This document shows, one piece after another, positions 35,469 through 45,739 of a stretch of 64,000 bases of DNA. Every line of letters begins with the position of its first letter. Position 1 is the first letter of the stretch. The position numbers were made by a program, and so were the translations under genes. This stretch comes from JASHPR01 sp963739645 (GTDB lineage Bacteria > Actinomycetota > Actinomycetes > Streptosporangiales > Streptosporangiaceae), in NCBI GenBank assembly GCA_963739645.1, contig CAVUBM010000062.1:3400-67399 (forward strand), given 5' to 3'. The notes beneath the pieces were generated by a model. The model had not been told where the DNA came from. It did not search any database and saw only the letters and a program-made list of their open reading frames with translations.

Positions 35469-37782
35469 GTGAGCGTTCTCCGCAACCGAGTGCGGCGGTT
35501 CCTGCAGAAGCCGGGCACGGCCGACCTGACCAGATACCAGCGCCTGCTGCCGGCCATCGCCGCGGGCGAGGAAACGCTCGCCGGCCTGCCCGACGGCGAG
35601 CTCGCCGGGCTGGCCCGCGAGGCGCCCGACGACGCCGGGTTCTGCGCGGCCGGGCGGGAGGCCGCCCGCCGGGCGCTGGGGGAGCGTCCCTACGACGTGC
35701 AGCTGCTCGGCACGCTGGTCATGCTGTCCGGGCATGTCGCGGAGATGGCCACCGGCGAGGGCAAGACCCTGTCCGGCGCGCTGGCCGCCGCGGCTTACGC
35801 GCTGCGCGGCCGGTCGGTGCACGTGCTGTCGGTCAACGACTACCTGGCCCGCCGGGACGCCGAGTGGATGCGCCCCGTCTACGACCTGCTCGGCGTCACG
35901 GTCGGCTGCATCACCGAGGCCTCGGCACCGGGCGAGCGGCGGCGCGCCTACGCCCAGCAGGTGACCTACGCGCCGGTCAGCGAGATCGGCTTCGATGTGC
36001 TCAGGGACCGGTTTGTCACGGACGCGGCCGACCTGGTCGCCACCGCCCCCGATGTGGCCCTGATCGACGAGGCCGACTCGGTCCTGATCGACGAGGCGCT
36101 GGTGCCGCTGGTGCTGGCGGGCCCGGCCGGCGATCGCAGACGCCGACCCGGCGATGGCCGAGATCGTGCGCGGGCTGGTCCACGGCCTGCACTACGAGAT
36201 CGATGACGAGGGCCGCAACGCGAGCCTGACCAGCGCGGGCGCCAGTGTCGCCGAGGAGTCCCTGGGCGGGATCAACCTCTACGCCGTGGACCAGCTGGAC
36301 ACGCTGACCAGGCTCAACGTGGCCCTGCACGCGCACGCGCTGCTGCAGCGCGACGTGGACTACATCGTCCGCGACGGCAAGGTGCACCTGATCAACGCCT
36401 CCCGCGGCCGGGTGGCCCAGCTGCAGCGCTGGCCCGACGGGCTGCAGGCCGCGGTCGAGGCCAAGGAGGCCCTCGCCGCTACCGAGAGCGGCGAGATCCT
36501 GGACAGCCTCACGATCGAGTCCCTGGTCCGGCGCTACCCGCAGGTCTGCGGCATGACCGGCACGGCGGTGACCGTGGGCGAGGAGCTCAGGGAGTTCTAC
36601 GGCCTGGAGGTGGCGGTGATCCCGCCGAACCGGCCGTGCGTGCGCGAGGACCAGCCCGACCGGCTGTACGCGAAGCTGCGCCAGAAGGAGAAGTCGATCA
36701 TCGCCGCGGTGACCGCCGCGCACGTGGACGGGCGGCCGGTCCTGATCGGCACCCTGGACATCGCCGAATCGGAACGGCTCGGGCGGAGCCTGGCCGCGGC
36801 CGGGCTGCCGCACGTGGTGCTGAACGCGAAGAACGACGCGCAGGAGGCCGCGATCGTGGCCGAGGCCGGCGGTCTCGGCGCGATCACGGTGTCCACGCAG
36901 ATGGCCGGGCGCGGCACCGACATCCGCCTGGGCGGCCGCGGCGGCAGCGACACGGACGGGGACCAGGTCGCGGGGCTCGGCGGGCTCTACGTGATCGGCA
37001 CCGGCCGGCACGCGAGCAGCAGGCTGGACGACCAGCTGCGCGGCCGGGCCGGCCGCCAGGGCGACCCCGGCGGCTCGGTGTTCTTCGTCAGCCTGGAGGA
37101 CGAGCTGATCACCGCCTACGCCCCGGACAGCCCGGAACCGCGGGACGTGGCCCGCAGACGGCCGGGTCCGCGACCCCAGGGCCGACGCGGCGGTGGCTCA
37201 CGCGCAGCGCGTCGCCGACGGCGCCAACCTGCAGATCCACCGCAGCACGTTCGGCGTTACAACAAGCTCATCGAGGAGCAGCGCCGCGTCGTGCTCGAGC
37301 ACCGCGACCGCATGCTGCGCACCGACGCCGCCGACCTCGCGCTGGCCAGCCGCTGCCCGGAGCGGCACGACGAGCTGACCGCCGCACTCGACCCCGACGT
37401 GCTCGGCCGGGCCGCGCGGCAGATCGTGCTCTACCACCTCGACCGCGCCTGGGCCGACCACCTGGCCATGCTGGCCGGGGTCCGCGAGGGCATCCACCTG
37501 CGCGCGCTCGGTCACGGGCCCAACCCGTTCGTGATGGCGCTCGACCCGCTGGCCGAGTTCCACGCCGAGGCGGTCAAGCTCTTCGCCCAGCTGCTGGAGC
37601 AGGTCGAGGAGCGGTCGGCCGAGACGTTCCGCACCGCCACCATCACGAGCGCCGGGGCCGACCTCGACGCCGCCGGGCTGAAGCGGCCCACCGCCACCTG
37701 GACGTACATCGTGCAGGACAACCCGTTCGGCACCGGCCTCGACCGCGCGCTGCGCCGGCTCAGCCCGGCCCGCCGCCGCTGA
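35469..37782 (+). CDS. secA2: Accessory preprotein translocase ATPase SecA2 (frame breaks)
   Basis: The product is a SecA-type DEAD motor of ~770 residues: GHVAEMATGEGKTLSGALAA (Walker A), VLSVNDYLARRDAEWM, VALIDEADSVLIDEA (Walker B), VCGMTGTAV, STQMAGRGTDIRLGG and RLDDQLRGRAGRQGDPG. It is shorter than SecA1 and lacks the C-terminal zinc tail, typical of actinobacterial SecA2, which exports a subset of proteins. Frames shift near 36,130 and twice between about 37,150 and 37,250, where AVAHAQRVADGANLQIHRST lies in the middle frame. GTG start. Conservation beyond the breaks suggests errors. Confidence 0.88.
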
Positions 37783-37843
37783 TCTTGGAACCGGCTCCCC
37801 GGCGATTACCATCGGTGCAGGTGGTCACGACCCGGGAGAAGCC

Positions 37844-39052
37844 ATGACAGCCGTAACGGAAACCTCCGCGGGGTGCCCGCACTCGCAGATCGACCCGTTC
37901 TGCGACAAGTTCCTGGCGGACCCGTTCGGATACCTGACTGAGCTGCGGGAGACCGGTCCGGTCGTCTACCTCGATCGCTACGGCGTCTACGCGGTGACCA
38001 GGCACGAGCAGGTGCAGGCGGTCCTGAAGAACCCCGGCGTGTTCTCCTCGGCCGCGGGCGTCGGCCTCACCCACTTCGGCAAGGACAAGGCCTGGCGGAA
38101 GCCGAGCATCCTGCTCGAGGTCGACCCGCCCGTGCACACGCACAACCGCCGGGTCGTGGCCCGCGCGCTCGCCCCGCGCTCCCTGGCGTACCTGCAGGAG
38201 ATCTTCGACCGCAGGGCCGCGGAACTGGCCGATGACCTGGTGTCCCTGCGGTCCTTCGACGCCGTGCCGGACCTGGCCGAGGTCTTCCCGACCCGGGTGT
38301 TCCCTGAGGCGTTCGGGATCAGGGAGAACGGCCGGGACCAGCTGCTGGCCTACGGCGCCATGGTGTTCAACGGGATGGGCCCGCGCAACCACCTGTTCGA
38401 GGCCTCGATGGCCGGGGCCGGGGACGTGCTCGCGTGGATCGCCGAGCAGTGCTCCCGGGCCGCGCTGCGGCCGGACGGCTTCGGCGCCGAGATCTACGCC
38501 GGGGTCGACGCGGGCGAGGTGACCGAGGAGGAGGCCGCGCTGCTGGTCCGCTCGTTCCTGTCGGCCGGGCTGGATACCACGGTCAGCGCGATCGCGCTCG
38601 GGGTGCTGGACTTCGTGCGCTTCCCGGACCAGTGGCAGGCGCTGCGGCAGGACCCGTCGCTGGCCCGCAACGCGTTCGAGGAGGTGGTCAGGATCGAGGC
38701 GCCGGTCACGAACTTCTTCCGCACCACCAGCCAGGCCACCTACCTGGGCGGGACCGGCCTGCCCGCCGACGCGAAGCTGATGGTGTCGTTCGCCGGGGCC
38801 AACCGCGACCCGCGGCGCTGGGAGCGGCCCGACGAGTTCGACATCCGGCGCAAGTGCTCGGGCCATCTGGGCTACGGCACCGGCGTGCACAACTGCGTGG
38901 GCCAGGTGATCGCGCGCATGGAGGGCGAGGCGGTGTTCCGGGCGCTGGCGGCCCGGGTCGCCTCCTGGCACCTGGACGGCGAGCCGCGTCCGCGGCTCAA
39001 CAACACCCTGCGCGGCCTTGACACGCTCCCGGTGCGCGTAGAAAGCGGCTGA
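37844..39052 (+). CDS. Cytochrome P450, CYP199-like
   Basis: The 402-residue P450 has ILLEVDPPVHTHNRRVVARAL, the I-helix SAGLDTTVSAIA, the ExxR of EEVVRIEAPV, NFFRTTSQA and the heme loop GYGTGVHNCVGQ with Cys351. FGKDKAWRKPSI and VMVFNGMGPRN are reminiscent of CYP199 enzymes that O-demethylate para-substituted benzoates. This is inferred from pattern only. GGGAGAAG precedes the ATG. The gene is intact, follows secA2 by about 60 bases, and may be its own unit. Confidence 0.87.
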   Translation: MTAVTETSAGCPHSQIDPFCDKFLADPFGYLTELRETGPVVYLDRYGVYAVTRHEQVQAVLKNPGVFSSAAGVGLTHFGKDKAWRKPSILLEVDPPVHTHNRRVVARALAPRSLAYLQEIFDRRAAELADDLVSLRSFDAVPDLAEVFPTRVFPEAFGIRENGRDQLLAYGAMVFNGMGPRNHLFEASMAGAGDVLAWIAEQCSRAALRPDGFGAEIYAGVDAGEVTEEEAALLVRSFLSAGLDTTVSAIALGVLDFVRFPDQWQALRQDPSLARNAFEEVVRIEAPVTNFFRTTSQATYLGGTGLPADAKLMVSFAGANRDPRRWERPDEFDIRRKCSGHLGYGTGVHNCVGQVIARMEGEAVFRALAARVASWHLDGEPRPRLNNTLRGLDTLPVRVESG

Positions 39053-39085
39053 CCGTCCTGGCCTATCCGGCCCTAGCTCCACGCG

Positions 39086-40661
39086 CTAGTCGTGGGCCCG
39101 GACCTCCCGTCGATGCCGCCGCTTGATGAGGCTCGCAAGTATCCGGGTCGCATCCCGCCCAGCGGTGATCTTTTGCAGTGAGCGGCGGTGCCAAGGGCGG
39201 AACTCACCCAGAGCTCGCCCGCGCCACGGCGCGAGGTCTGCGGTCAAGGCGACGCAGGAGAGGGCGACGAACAGGACGAGCGGCGGCATGCCCGCCGAGA
39301 CAAGCCTCTGGCCTATCCCGGCCGCAGCGGCGACGGCACCAGGTGGGATGGTGCCTTGCCGCAGCGTGGCCCGGGCCGTATCTCCCGCCATTGCGTTCAG
39401 CCGCGTGAGCACCGCGCTATCGACGGGCAGGTCGCTGAGTGTCGCGACATCCGGGATGGTCACAGCTCCCGGCGACGTACTCTCTGGAATGTCCGCGTGG
39501 GGGCTCGGCCAGTGGTTGCCGTTGCCGCCGTGGTCATCCATTTTCAGGTCCAGCAGGTTCAGCGCGTCCGCGATGGACGACACATGCGGCATGTCGCTAA
39601 GAGTTTGATCCCAGAGGCTAAGGTCCTTCCTCCAGAGTTCGACGTAGCGCTCGCACATGTCCGGCTTGATCTGGGCTAGACACTCTTGGGCGGCTGCCAC
39701 CGAGCTGAGCATCTTCTGGCGTATCTCGGCTCGTGCCCGGCCGGACCGGCCGACGATGGCGTCGAGGAAGTCTTTGCGGGCGGCCAGGAAATCGGCCCAG
39801 TAGTCCCACGAGGCATCGGCAGCTCCTTGACCCCGATGAAGGAGGGCATAAAGGCCTTCCGCCATGACATCGCCGAACTCTTGTTTGGCTGACCTCAGCG
39901 GGTTATCGAAAGGATCGTAACTAAGCTGGGTCGCGCTGAGATTCGAACAGCCCAGCCGTCGTTGCGGGACGGCATCGTAGAAGAACAGCCAGTCCTCGTT
40001 GTATATATCTGGGAAAAAACCGATCGGGGCGTTACAGTCAACGGCCAAGGCCGATCCGCCGACGAGAATGTCCTGGAATTCCCCGGTCTCCCGATGCGCA
40101 TGGCACACCACAGAGTTGTCCGGATAACTGGTGACTCGCATGCCAACCGGACCAGTAATTGTCAAGCATCGACACAGTGCTGCGCAGGTCGGAGGGATTT
40201 ACATCCCTGATGTCGTCATCCATGAAGAACACGCGATCCCATCCGAGCAATCGAGCCAGGATGAGGCCAATGTTGCGTTTGAGACTCAGATCGGAGCCGC
40301 GTGCGGCGCAACCATCGGGCAGGAGTCCGATCTCCGCTGGGCGCAAGGTGGCGAACTCTAGCCAGCGATGACGATACCCGCGAGGCAAGCGGATCACGGC
40401 GGCATCGGCGAAGGAACGCGAGGCGAGCAGCTTGTTCACGTCGCCGGTGCGCGCTTGGCGGCTGCACAGGACGACCAGCTTGCAGCGTGCGGCCCGAGCC
40501 AGCGTGATGGCGTGATCAAGATTGCTGGCTGGCCTGGAGGCGGGCACGATGATGGCGTCCAGGGTCCGCGAGTTGGAGAGCGCGGCCGACGGCTCGGCCA
40601 CGCCGACAAGCTCCTCATGGGTCTGGAGCTGCCGGACATCCGACCTCAGGTGGCCCGTCAC
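39086..40661 (-). CDS. GT-A-like glycosyltransferase partner of an HTH-sensor protein (one frame break)
   Basis: A GTG at 40661, directly after an in-frame TAG, starts a nucleotide-sugar-transferase-like domain: LDAIIVPASRPASNLDHAI, CKLVVLCSRQA, SLKRNIGLILARLLGWDRVFFMDDD with the metal motif at 148-150. The frame is lost near 40,145 (YWSGWHAS) and resumes as VGMRVTSYPDNSVVCHAHRE, followed by a helical half with a hydrophobic stretch (PPLVLFVALSCVALTADLA). The reconstructed length is ~520 residues. It lies 44 bases after the HTH gene on the same strand, so the two are probably one operon. Donor and acceptor unknown. Confidence 0.65.
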
Positions 40662-40705
40662 CTACGTGGCTCTCTGGCGTGCAGGGAGTAGGGGGCCATG
40701 GCAGG

Positions 40706-41789
40706 TCATCTGCCAGTGTCCTTGGACCACCGGTAAAGCACCTGATCTGGGCTGTTGAAGTCCGGTGTCATTGTTTGCCCCTCTATGACTGTTACCTGCA
40801 TGAGAATAAGAAATGAATCGCTGTTGCCAAAAGTTGTTGAAATGTATCGCTCATTGGAATCCCGGAGCTGTTTGTCAGTTAGGCTGCGTACGGCGCCAAG
40901 GACTCCGCGGCTATGTATGCCATTACAGATGGTAAGGGTGCGGCCGGAGTTCACCGGGTTCGGCACGCGCACAATCAGACCGACATCCTCGATGAGATCG
41001 GTATCATTAGGCCCCCGCCAGACGGGCATAAATCGCTCTTCCTTGCCATCCATGTCGGCGATGAATGGATCACCCGTTGTCATCGACGGATCGCGTACCT
41101 GCTTTACTGGCAGACGTATCTTGGCGGACAGTCGCTCAGTTACCTGATTCCAGGCGATGCCGCCGAGCAGTATCACGTGGCCCGACAGGTCATCCGGGAC
41201 CACGTTGGGTGCGGCTTTGTAGAACACGTCCATCGTCGGGTTCTCGGCTCGGATGTGTCCGTGGAGCTCGACCAGGGCGTCGAGGTCCGCGAGCGACTGC
41301 AACTCCGTGTAGTTCGGATCTTTCGGATCAGCCAGAGAACCCGTTTCTGTCGTGGGCAGCTGAGCGCAGACCAGGGTCGTAGGCCCTGCATCCGGGAACT
41401 GCCACGATCGCCCGACTGACGGCAATCTCTCCCAGGGAAGGCTTCCTGGCCGAATTCCGCAGGCTCAGGAGGTCCGCCTCGAGTTCCTTGTAGGCGGCCA
41501 GCTCTTCATCGTTGAAGCTGTCGACCGGCACGAGCTGCGGCTCGGCCCCGGCCTCCACGGACCTGCGGGTGGCAAAGAACTGCGCGTACGCGATGAGCCG
41601 GTCACGTGGGGGGAGCTTGGGAGAGCTCGGGCTTTCCCACGAAGAGACGGTCACGGCCGCCAGCGGCTCATTGCCGCCCAGGGCCTTGGCCAGCGCTTCC
41701 TGGGTCAGTCGCATGTCGGGCCAGTGCTGCTGCCTGAGGTAACGCAGGCGCCGGGCGAGTTCCAGCAGAGACGGAGAAACGCCTGGCAC
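40706..41789 (-). CDS. XRE-type HTH protein with an unrecognised C-terminal sensor-like domain (one frame break)
   Basis: A GTG with a perfect AGGAGGTGA upstream begins an HTH_3 domain (ELARRLRYLRQQHWPDMRLTQEALAKALGG, TVSSWES). A helical linker then leads to SLGEIAVSRAIVAVP. One base is lost or gained near 41,390; the protein continues as DAGPTTLVCAQLPTTETGSL, DALVELHGHIRAENPTMDVF, HVILLGGIAWN, VGLIVRVPNPVNSGRTLTIC and NGIHSRGVLGAVRSLT. The C-terminal half resembles nucleotide-binding folds (strand-loop LLGGIAWN) but I cannot name it. With the next gene it forms a two-gene cassette of lower GC content than its surroundings. Confidence 0.7.
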
Positions 41790-41947
41790 GGCGGGTCACC
41801 TCCTAGGCAGCGCGGCGTTGCACAGGCCGAGTGCGTCACGGCGCAAGCGAGGGTTTAGGTGACCCCTTGACGCACGCTGGCGGCAGCATACCGTTGACGC
41901 CTGAGCTTAGCCGTGGTTCGATAAATATTACAAAACAACGCTAATGT

Positions 41948-41980
41948 CTACTGAACTCTACTTAATATCAGTAGATATTA
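41948..41980. promoter_or_regulatory. AT-rich overlapping palindromes upstream of the HTH cassette
   Basis: TAATATC (41963-41969) and GATATTA (41974-41980) form a perfect palindrome with a 4-base spacer. CTACTGA (41948-41954) and TCAGTAG (41968-41974) form a second, overlapping one. They lie in a strongly AT-rich island 160-190 bases upstream of the HTH gene and about 60 bases before the next plus-strand frame. This is a likely operator for the HTH protein. Confidence 0.5.
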
Positions 41981-42037
41981 GAAGACTTTATAGAGATCGT
42001 TAGGAGGATGGCGAGTCCAGGTTAGGAGGTGCCGTCG

Positions 42038-42352
42038 ATGTTGTACAGCACCGAAGCAGTGGGTAACCGGCGTGTTCCAGATGTGCTCGCCGAATTGCTC
42101 GGTCCGGCCCGAGCCCCCGTCGTGGCGGCAATGGCAGCAGGAACATCTGGGTCCGCGGCCCGCGCGGGGCGGTCGCGGGGGCAGGCGCCATTAGCTACCG
42201 GGTATGGCCCGGGCCATGCGCCGCGGGCGCCTCCGGCTCGCCCCTGTCCGGACTCGCCGACGGGCAGGAAAAGAATGCTGGGCCGACTGGCATCGGCCCA
42301 GCGATCGGCGATCACTTGCAGCTGGCAAACGATCGTGATGCCACGATGCTAG
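42038..42352 (+). CDS. Possible small protein (104 aa), doubtful
   Basis: TAGGAGGT stands seven bases before the ATG, a strong ribosome-binding site. The first 30 residues (MLYSTEAVGNRRVPDVLAEL) look protein-like. The rest is Ala/Arg/Pro-rich and has no recognisable domain, and a hairpin (CTGGGCCGA 42278-42286, TCGGCCCAG 42293-42301) lies near the end. It may be a short divergently transcribed gene whose real end is lost, or a chance frame. Confidence 0.3.
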   Translation: MLYSTEAVGNRRVPDVLAELLGPARAPVVAAMAAGTSGSAARAGRSRGQAPLATGYGPGHAPRAPPARPCPDSPTGRKRMLGRLASAQRSAITCSWQTIVMPRC

Positions 42353-42509
42353 CAATCCGTTAGCCGCACGTCACCAGCCACAGGCGGACTGATTTTCGTC
42401 TGACCTGCGTCGTCGGCGCTAGCGTCGTTCATCGCGGATCTTGCTCCGGTACCCGGGTTCGGCCCGGATCACGGCTTCTTATTACGGCCCCGACCACTGA
42501 GGAACCGGT

Positions 42510-42653
42510 ATGTCCGCACTCATAGTTATCCTCGCGATCATCGCAGTGGTCTTCTGGCGCAGCATGCTCAAGATCGCGGCGATAGCCGCCGTCATCTTGA
42601 TGATTTCCGGCATGCTCGCTCTTTCCCAGGAGATCCATCACATCATCAAGTAG
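42510..42653 (+). CDS. Small two-helix hydrophobic protein (47 aa)
   Basis: GAGGAA precedes an ATG that opens MSALIVILAIIAVVFW, RSMLK, IAAIAAVILMISGMLAL and a tail SQEIHHIIK before TAG 42651-42653. Two hydrophobic stretches separated by RSMLK would span the membrane as a hairpin. Length and composition are like small stress or toxin-type membrane peptides, but no antitoxin or family is evident. It sits between the HTH cassette and a GNAT gene. Confidence 0.6.
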   Translation: MSALIVILAIIAVVFWRSMLKIAAIAAVILMISGMLALSQEIHHIIK

Positions 42654-42713
42654 ACGCAGTTGGCCTGGCGCACACGAGTGGGTACTTCGAGGTACCTCCG
42701 TCGGCTGGCCGAC

Positions 42714-43244
42714 TCACGGGAGGCTCCTGCGCAGCCGATGCTCCAGAGTGTTGACGGGCCAGGGGACTTCCTGGCGCTCACCCGTGGGGACGAAGCCGAC
42801 AGCCGCGTAGAACATGTCCGCCGCATCGTTGCCGGCGAGAACCCAGAGCGAAACCGCCCTGGCACCGCGGGCGGTCATGCGATCAACAGCCGCCTGAATG
42901 AGGCTCCTGGCAATGCCCTGCCTGCGATGCCCAGGTTCAACCCACAGCGAGCTGAGGAAATGATCCGCTGCCGAGGACGGTGGCTTCCGGGTGGCCGCGA
43001 TGACGCCAACCGGCTCGGCTGCCGTAGGGCCCTCGAACGCCAGCAGCCAGATTTCACTGCGTACCCGTTCGCGCCACCACCGCCCGTCTTGGCTGGCCTC
43101 GAGATCGTGCTCCGACGTGAACGCGTCAGGTGAGTCTTCGAGCGCCCGCAGCCTGATCACACGAAGCAAATGCCAGTCATCCTCGGCGATGTCGCGAATG
43201 ACGGCCACGTCGAACCATGCTGCCCCGGCCGTGGGTGGGCTCAT
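42714..43244 (-). CDS. GNAT family N-acetyltransferase
   Basis: The 176-residue protein has the GNAT pattern: IRDIAEDDWHLLRVIRLRALEDSPDAF, PVGVIAATRK, LSSLWVEPGHRRQGIARSLI for acetyl-CoA binding (RRQGIA), and VSLWVLAGNDAADMFYAAVGF followed by VPTGER. Substrate unknown. The true start may be nearer the VAVIRDI segment. It stands alone on the minus strand. Confidence 0.87.
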   Translation of the reverse strand: MSPPTAGAAWFDVAVIRDIAEDDWHLLRVIRLRALEDSPDAFTSEHDLEASQDGRWWRERVRSEIWLLAFEGPTAAEPVGVIAATRKPPSSAADHFLSSLWVEPGHRRQGIARSLIQAAVDRMTARGARAVSLWVLAGNDAADMFYAAVGFVPTGERQEVPWPVNTLEHRLRRSLP

Positions 43245-43421
43245 TACTACCTTTGGGGTGCCATCCCTGTGGCGCGCGGTGTCGGCCCTGCTTGGCGCGC
43301 TAGCACGGCCATGCCGATCTGTTAGGTATCTACGCCGAGTCGTGTATCAGCGGCAAGTCATGACGCTCAGTAACAGCAGGACAGGGCGCCCGCCCGTCCG
43401 GATCGCTTTGAAAGGAGCGTC

Positions 43422-44622
43422 ATGACTATCACCGAGAGGACAGAGCTCTGCAAGGCAGACTGCTGTCCGATCCTGCACCCCTATGAGGTGTGCGACGAGC
43501 TCGACTTCCGGTACCGGCTGCCGTTCCGGCGGACGGTACACGGCCAGGAGGTCCTGGTCGTGGTCACGCTGAGGTTCCGGCTGGAGCGCTGCTCCGGGCC
43601 GCTGACTCTCGGTAACCTGCTGTACACGACCACACTGCTGCCCGGTGAGCAGGTCCGCCTGCTGACCACCGACAGGAACAGCCGGTTCTCCTTTAACGAG
43701 GCGACCCAGGCTCAGGGCGAGGAGTACAACACCTCGCAGGAGTCCTTCTTCCTGGCCGGGATGGCGGACTCGATGAGCAACCTGAGCGTGCTGGAAAACG
43801 CGTCCGACGAGACCAGGTTCCGCAGCCAGCTCGACAAGTCCGGCTCCCACGCCGGCGTGCACCTGGGCTGGCTGGACGTGGGCGGCTGGGTGTCGGCCAC
43901 CTCCTACGACGCCGATGCGGCCCGGAGGTTCGCGTCCTCGCTGTCGGAGCACGCCGAGACCAGCAGCCGTCACGTCGAGGCCTCGGTGCGCGCCGCGAGT
44001 TCGCTCTCGATCAGCGAGGTCGCTACCCGCACCAACATCGCAGAGCAGGCGCAGGAGAGGTACGAGGCGGCGTCGCGGGTGTTCTCCAACCCGAACACCT
44101 GCCACGCAGTGACGTACCTCTTCTACCGGATCGACAAGATCGAGACGGTGCGCTTCAAGCTGGTGGCGATCGAGCGCAAGGTGTACGACCCGGCGTGCCC
44201 GAACGGCGTGACCAAGCATCCCTACGGGAACTCCGAGGGCGGCGAGGGCTACGGCAACGGCGGGCCGGTCTCGTACGACACCAGGAAGTCCGCGCTCGAC
44301 GGGATCGAGGGCGAGCTCCGGGGCGAGGGAATCATTAACGGCGAGGGCCACTGCACCAGCGAGATCGTGGAGACGCTCAGCTGGGAGCGCGTCGTGCGCC
44401 TGCCCACGCCAGGTGTGACCGTCAAGGCCTGCCTGGACGAGTGCAACGCGTGCGAGCCTGGCCCGCAAGCGGGCGATCGAGCTGGAGCTGGAGAGCCAGG
44501 AACTGGAGAACCGGATGGTGCGGCGCCAGACCGAGCTGCTCGCCGAGTCTCAGGAGTACCGCTGCTGCGGCGACCGTCGCCGCGGGGAGGAGCCCGGGGA
44601 CGAGGGCGACGAGGCAGCGTAA
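43422..44622 (+). CDS. Conserved protein of unknown function with C-terminal coiled coil (one frame break)
   Basis: AAAGGAG precedes the ATG. The ~399-residue product starts with a Cys-rich CKADCCPILHPYEVCDELDFRYR, then LGNLLYTTTLLPGEQVRLLT, FSFNEATQAQGEEYNTSQES, FFLAGMADSMSNLSVLENAS and a Ser/Ala-rich helix (SLSEHAETSSRHVEASVRAA) before NTCHAVTYLFYRIDKIETVRF. A one-base shift near 44,460 restores RKRAIELELESQELENRMVR, a coiled coil, and a TAA at 44620-44622. There is no signal peptide or membrane helix. I do not recognise a named domain; it looks like a structural or assembly protein. Confidence 0.6.
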
Positions 44623-44769
44623 CAGCCGCTGACCGCGTGCCGGGGCAAACGGGAGCGCTCCGGAGCGCATAACCAACAACCAGAACGGGATCCTGGGTGG
44701 CGGATCGAGTCACCCGGGATCCCGTTCCGCATGTCAATGCGGCCACGCCGCCGTGGCTATGCTGCACCT

Positions 44770-45582
44770 GTGTCACGCCCGGCCGCTGCCGCCGAATCTT
44801 CCGGTCCCGCCGGCGCGGGGCCGGTCACCGTCGCGGCCGGCACCCAGCGCATCCAGGCGGTCGACCGGGCGGTCGCGCTGCTGAAGTCCGTCGCGGCCAG
44901 CGTGACCCCGCCCACGGTCGGTGAGCTCGCCCGGGACTGCGGGATCAACCGGAGCACGGCCTGGCGGCTGCTCCGCACGCTGGAGCACCACGGCCTGGTC
45001 GACCGCGATCCGATCACTCAGCGCTACACCGTCGGGTACGGCGCGATCTCGGTCGCCGCGGCGGTGACCGACGACACGCTGGTCCGCCGGGTCCGGCCGC
45101 TGCTGGGCAGGCTGGCCGAGACCACGGGGGAGTCGGTCACGCTGGCCGTGGCCAAGCGGTTCAACCTGGTCTACGTGGACCAAGTAGACCCGCCGAACGT
45201 CATGGTCCCGAACTGGCTGGACAAGCCGCTGCCGCTGCACGCCACCTCGGGCGGGAAGGCGTTCCTGGCCTGGCTGGGGCGGGATGAGCGGGACGCCATC
45301 CTGCCGCAGGAACTGCCGCGCTACACCGCGCACACGGTCACCGACCGGGACCGGCTGGAACAGGAGTTCGCCGGGATCCGCACGGCCGGCTACGCGCTCT
45401 GCGCCCGCGAGTACGAGGAGTTCTCGTCCGGGGCCTCGGCCGCCGTGCTGAACACCCGGCAGTACCCGATCGCCGTGATCAACGTCTGGGGCCCGGCCCC
45501 GCGTAACCCGGCCAGGAAGCTGCACGAGATCGGCCGGGAAGCGGTGCGGACCGCCGAGGAAGTCCGCGCCCTGCTGGGCTGA
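44770..45582 (+). CDS. IclR family transcriptional regulator of the carnitine operon
   Basis: Residues ~25-90 are an IclR winged helix (RIQAVDRAVALLKSVA, PPTVGELARDCGINRSTAWRLLRTLEHHGLVDRD). The rest is an IclR effector domain (LPLHATSGGKAFLAWL, TAGYALCAREYEEFSSGASA AVL, INVWGPAPRNP). The LHATSxGKAFLA and GA(S)AAV motifs are typical. It lies upstream of, and in the same direction as, the BKACE operon, with a palindrome in between. GTG 44770 is preferred; an ATG at 44731 is in frame. Confidence 0.9.
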   Translation: MSRPAAAAESSGPAGAGPVTVAAGTQRIQAVDRAVALLKSVAASVTPPTVGELARDCGINRSTAWRLLRTLEHHGLVDRDPITQRYTVGYGAISVAAAVTDDTLVRRVRPLLGRLAETTGESVTLAVAKRFNLVYVDQVDPPNVMVPNWLDKPLPLHATSGGKAFLAWLGRDERDAILPQELPRYTAHTVTDRDRLEQEFAGIRTAGYALCAREYEEFSSGASAAVLNTRQYPIAVINVWGPAPRNPARKLHEIGREAVRTAEEVRALLG

Positions 45583-45657
45583 CCCGCCCGGCGGCCGGCC
45601 CTCCGCCCGGCCGCGCGCCCCGGGCCGCCCACCGCCGGGCCGCCCGCCCACCGCCTA

Positions 45658-45720
45658 TTGACCGGTGGTTCAGCGCGCTGATAGTGTCGCAATGGTAACA
45701 GACCGTTCACATCGTGAACG
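45658..45720 (+). promoter_or_regulatory. Promoter and IclR-type operator of the carnitine operon
   Basis: TTGACC (45658-45663) and TAGTGT (45682-45687) are spaced by 18 bases, a plausible sigma-70 promoter. Downstream is the palindrome CGTTCAC-ATC-GTGAACG (45704-45720), perfect over 7-base arms, ending 19 bases before the BKACE ATG. A regulator bound there would block transcription. Confidence 0.6.
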
Positions 45721-45739
45721 CGCCTCGGGAGGCCGTGCC

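Noticed and set aside
33813..35822. 669-residue minus-strand frame over pgm
   Set aside because: Shadow of phosphoglucomutase and the start of SecA2; no recognisable motif.
39925..39955. tRNA-like GAGATTCGAACAG
   Set aside because: It lies inside the GT-A-like coding frame and no acceptor or anticodon stem can be folded around it.
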